Made by a program: the position numbers and the translations under genes. The notes below the pieces were generated by a model. That model did no database searches. It had not been told where the DNA came from and was given only the letters and a program-made list of their open reading frames with translations. Below are positions 63,933 through 64,000 of a DNA stretch of 64,000 nt, one piece after another. How positions within the stretch are numbered: position 1 is the stretch's first letter; the number at the start of each line of letters is the position of its first letter. Origin of the DNA: Carnobacterium sp. CP1 (GTDB lineage Bacteria > Bacillota > Bacilli > Lactobacillales > Carnobacteriaceae); NCBI RefSeq assembly GCF_001483965.1, contig NZ_CP010796.1, forward strand, positions 2,541,519 through 2,605,518, written 5' to 3'.

Positions 63933-64000
63933 CTGTAATTTTCGGTATGGTACAAAAGTTAAAAAAACTTCGTGAAATTCTTCTTAATGTTTGAATTTCC

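Overview
This window is a 64 kb stretch of AT-rich chromosome from a low-GC Gram-positive bacterium of the Bacilli. The gene blocks follow Bacillus subtilis order almost cluster by cluster (yhaN-yhaM-prsA-yhaH-hit-ecsAB; ytmP-trmB; ytzB-ytoP/pepA-ytpP-ytpR-sftA-murC; polA-mutM-coaE-nrdR-dnaB-dnaI-thrS-infC-rpmI-rplT-ysdC; trpS-opp-spx-mecA-coiA-pepF-spxH-yjbK-relQ-nadK-rluD). The protein sequences and the absence of sporulation genes look more like Lactobacillales. A Carnobacterium-like organism is my best guess. That is inference from resemblance, not a database result.

Layout. 0-8.6 kb: protein export and RNA turnover (YhaN/YhaM, the PrsA foldase, HIT protein, EcsAB transporter, D-amino acid transaminase). 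8.6-18.1 kb: an MFS pump, a choline-kinase-like kinase, TrmB, the M42 peptidase PepA behind a tiny coupled leader peptide, thioredoxin-like and universal stress proteins, YtpR and the SftA DNA translocase. 18.1-31.3 kb: MurC, then a replication/repair and translation block (PolA, MutM, CoaE, NrdR, DnaB, DnaI, ThrS under a threonine T-box, and infC-rpmI-rplT under an L20-type leader). 31.3-42.9 kb: two directly repeated ISL3-family insertion sequences, each with a perfect 8-bp target duplication, enclosing two paralogous OppA lipoproteins, a YsdC-like peptidase, a HemY-like oxidase, a YhfI-like hydrolase and lipoate ligase. 42.9-58 kb: TrpS, oppBCDF, Spx, MecA, CoiA, PepF, SpxH, a CYTH protein, RelQ, NAD kinase and an RluD-family pseudouridine synthase. 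58-64 kb: MgtE, a ComEC-like metallo-hydrolase, a DUF3006 protein, a GNAT acetyltransferase, a third M42 peptidase and an AI-2E family permease.

How the genes work together. Peptide use is a recurrent theme: oppA1/oppA2 with oppBCDF import oligopeptides, and PepF plus three M42 aminopeptidases degrade them. Spx, its ClpXP adaptor SpxH and the ClpC adaptor MecA form a regulated-proteolysis and thiol-stress module, with CoiA linking it to competence. RelQ adds (p)ppGpp synthesis.

The most striking sequence-level feature is a concentration of reading-frame breaks after about 56.7 kb. They hit nadK, mgtE (2), the ComEC-like gene (3), the GNAT gene (2), the M42 gene start (1) and the AI-2E permease (about 9). 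No comparable break was seen in the first 56 kb. Many are one-base contractions of G, A or T runs, which points to low-quality consensus near a contig end rather than gene decay. No CRISPR array, prophage, rRNA or tRNA gene was recognised. The more unusual candidates are the pepA leader peptide, a hairpin covering the transposase start in both IS copies, palindromes at the relQ and pepF promoters, a PerR/Fur-like box before spx, and an array of alternating inverted repeats at 61.45-61.6 kb.
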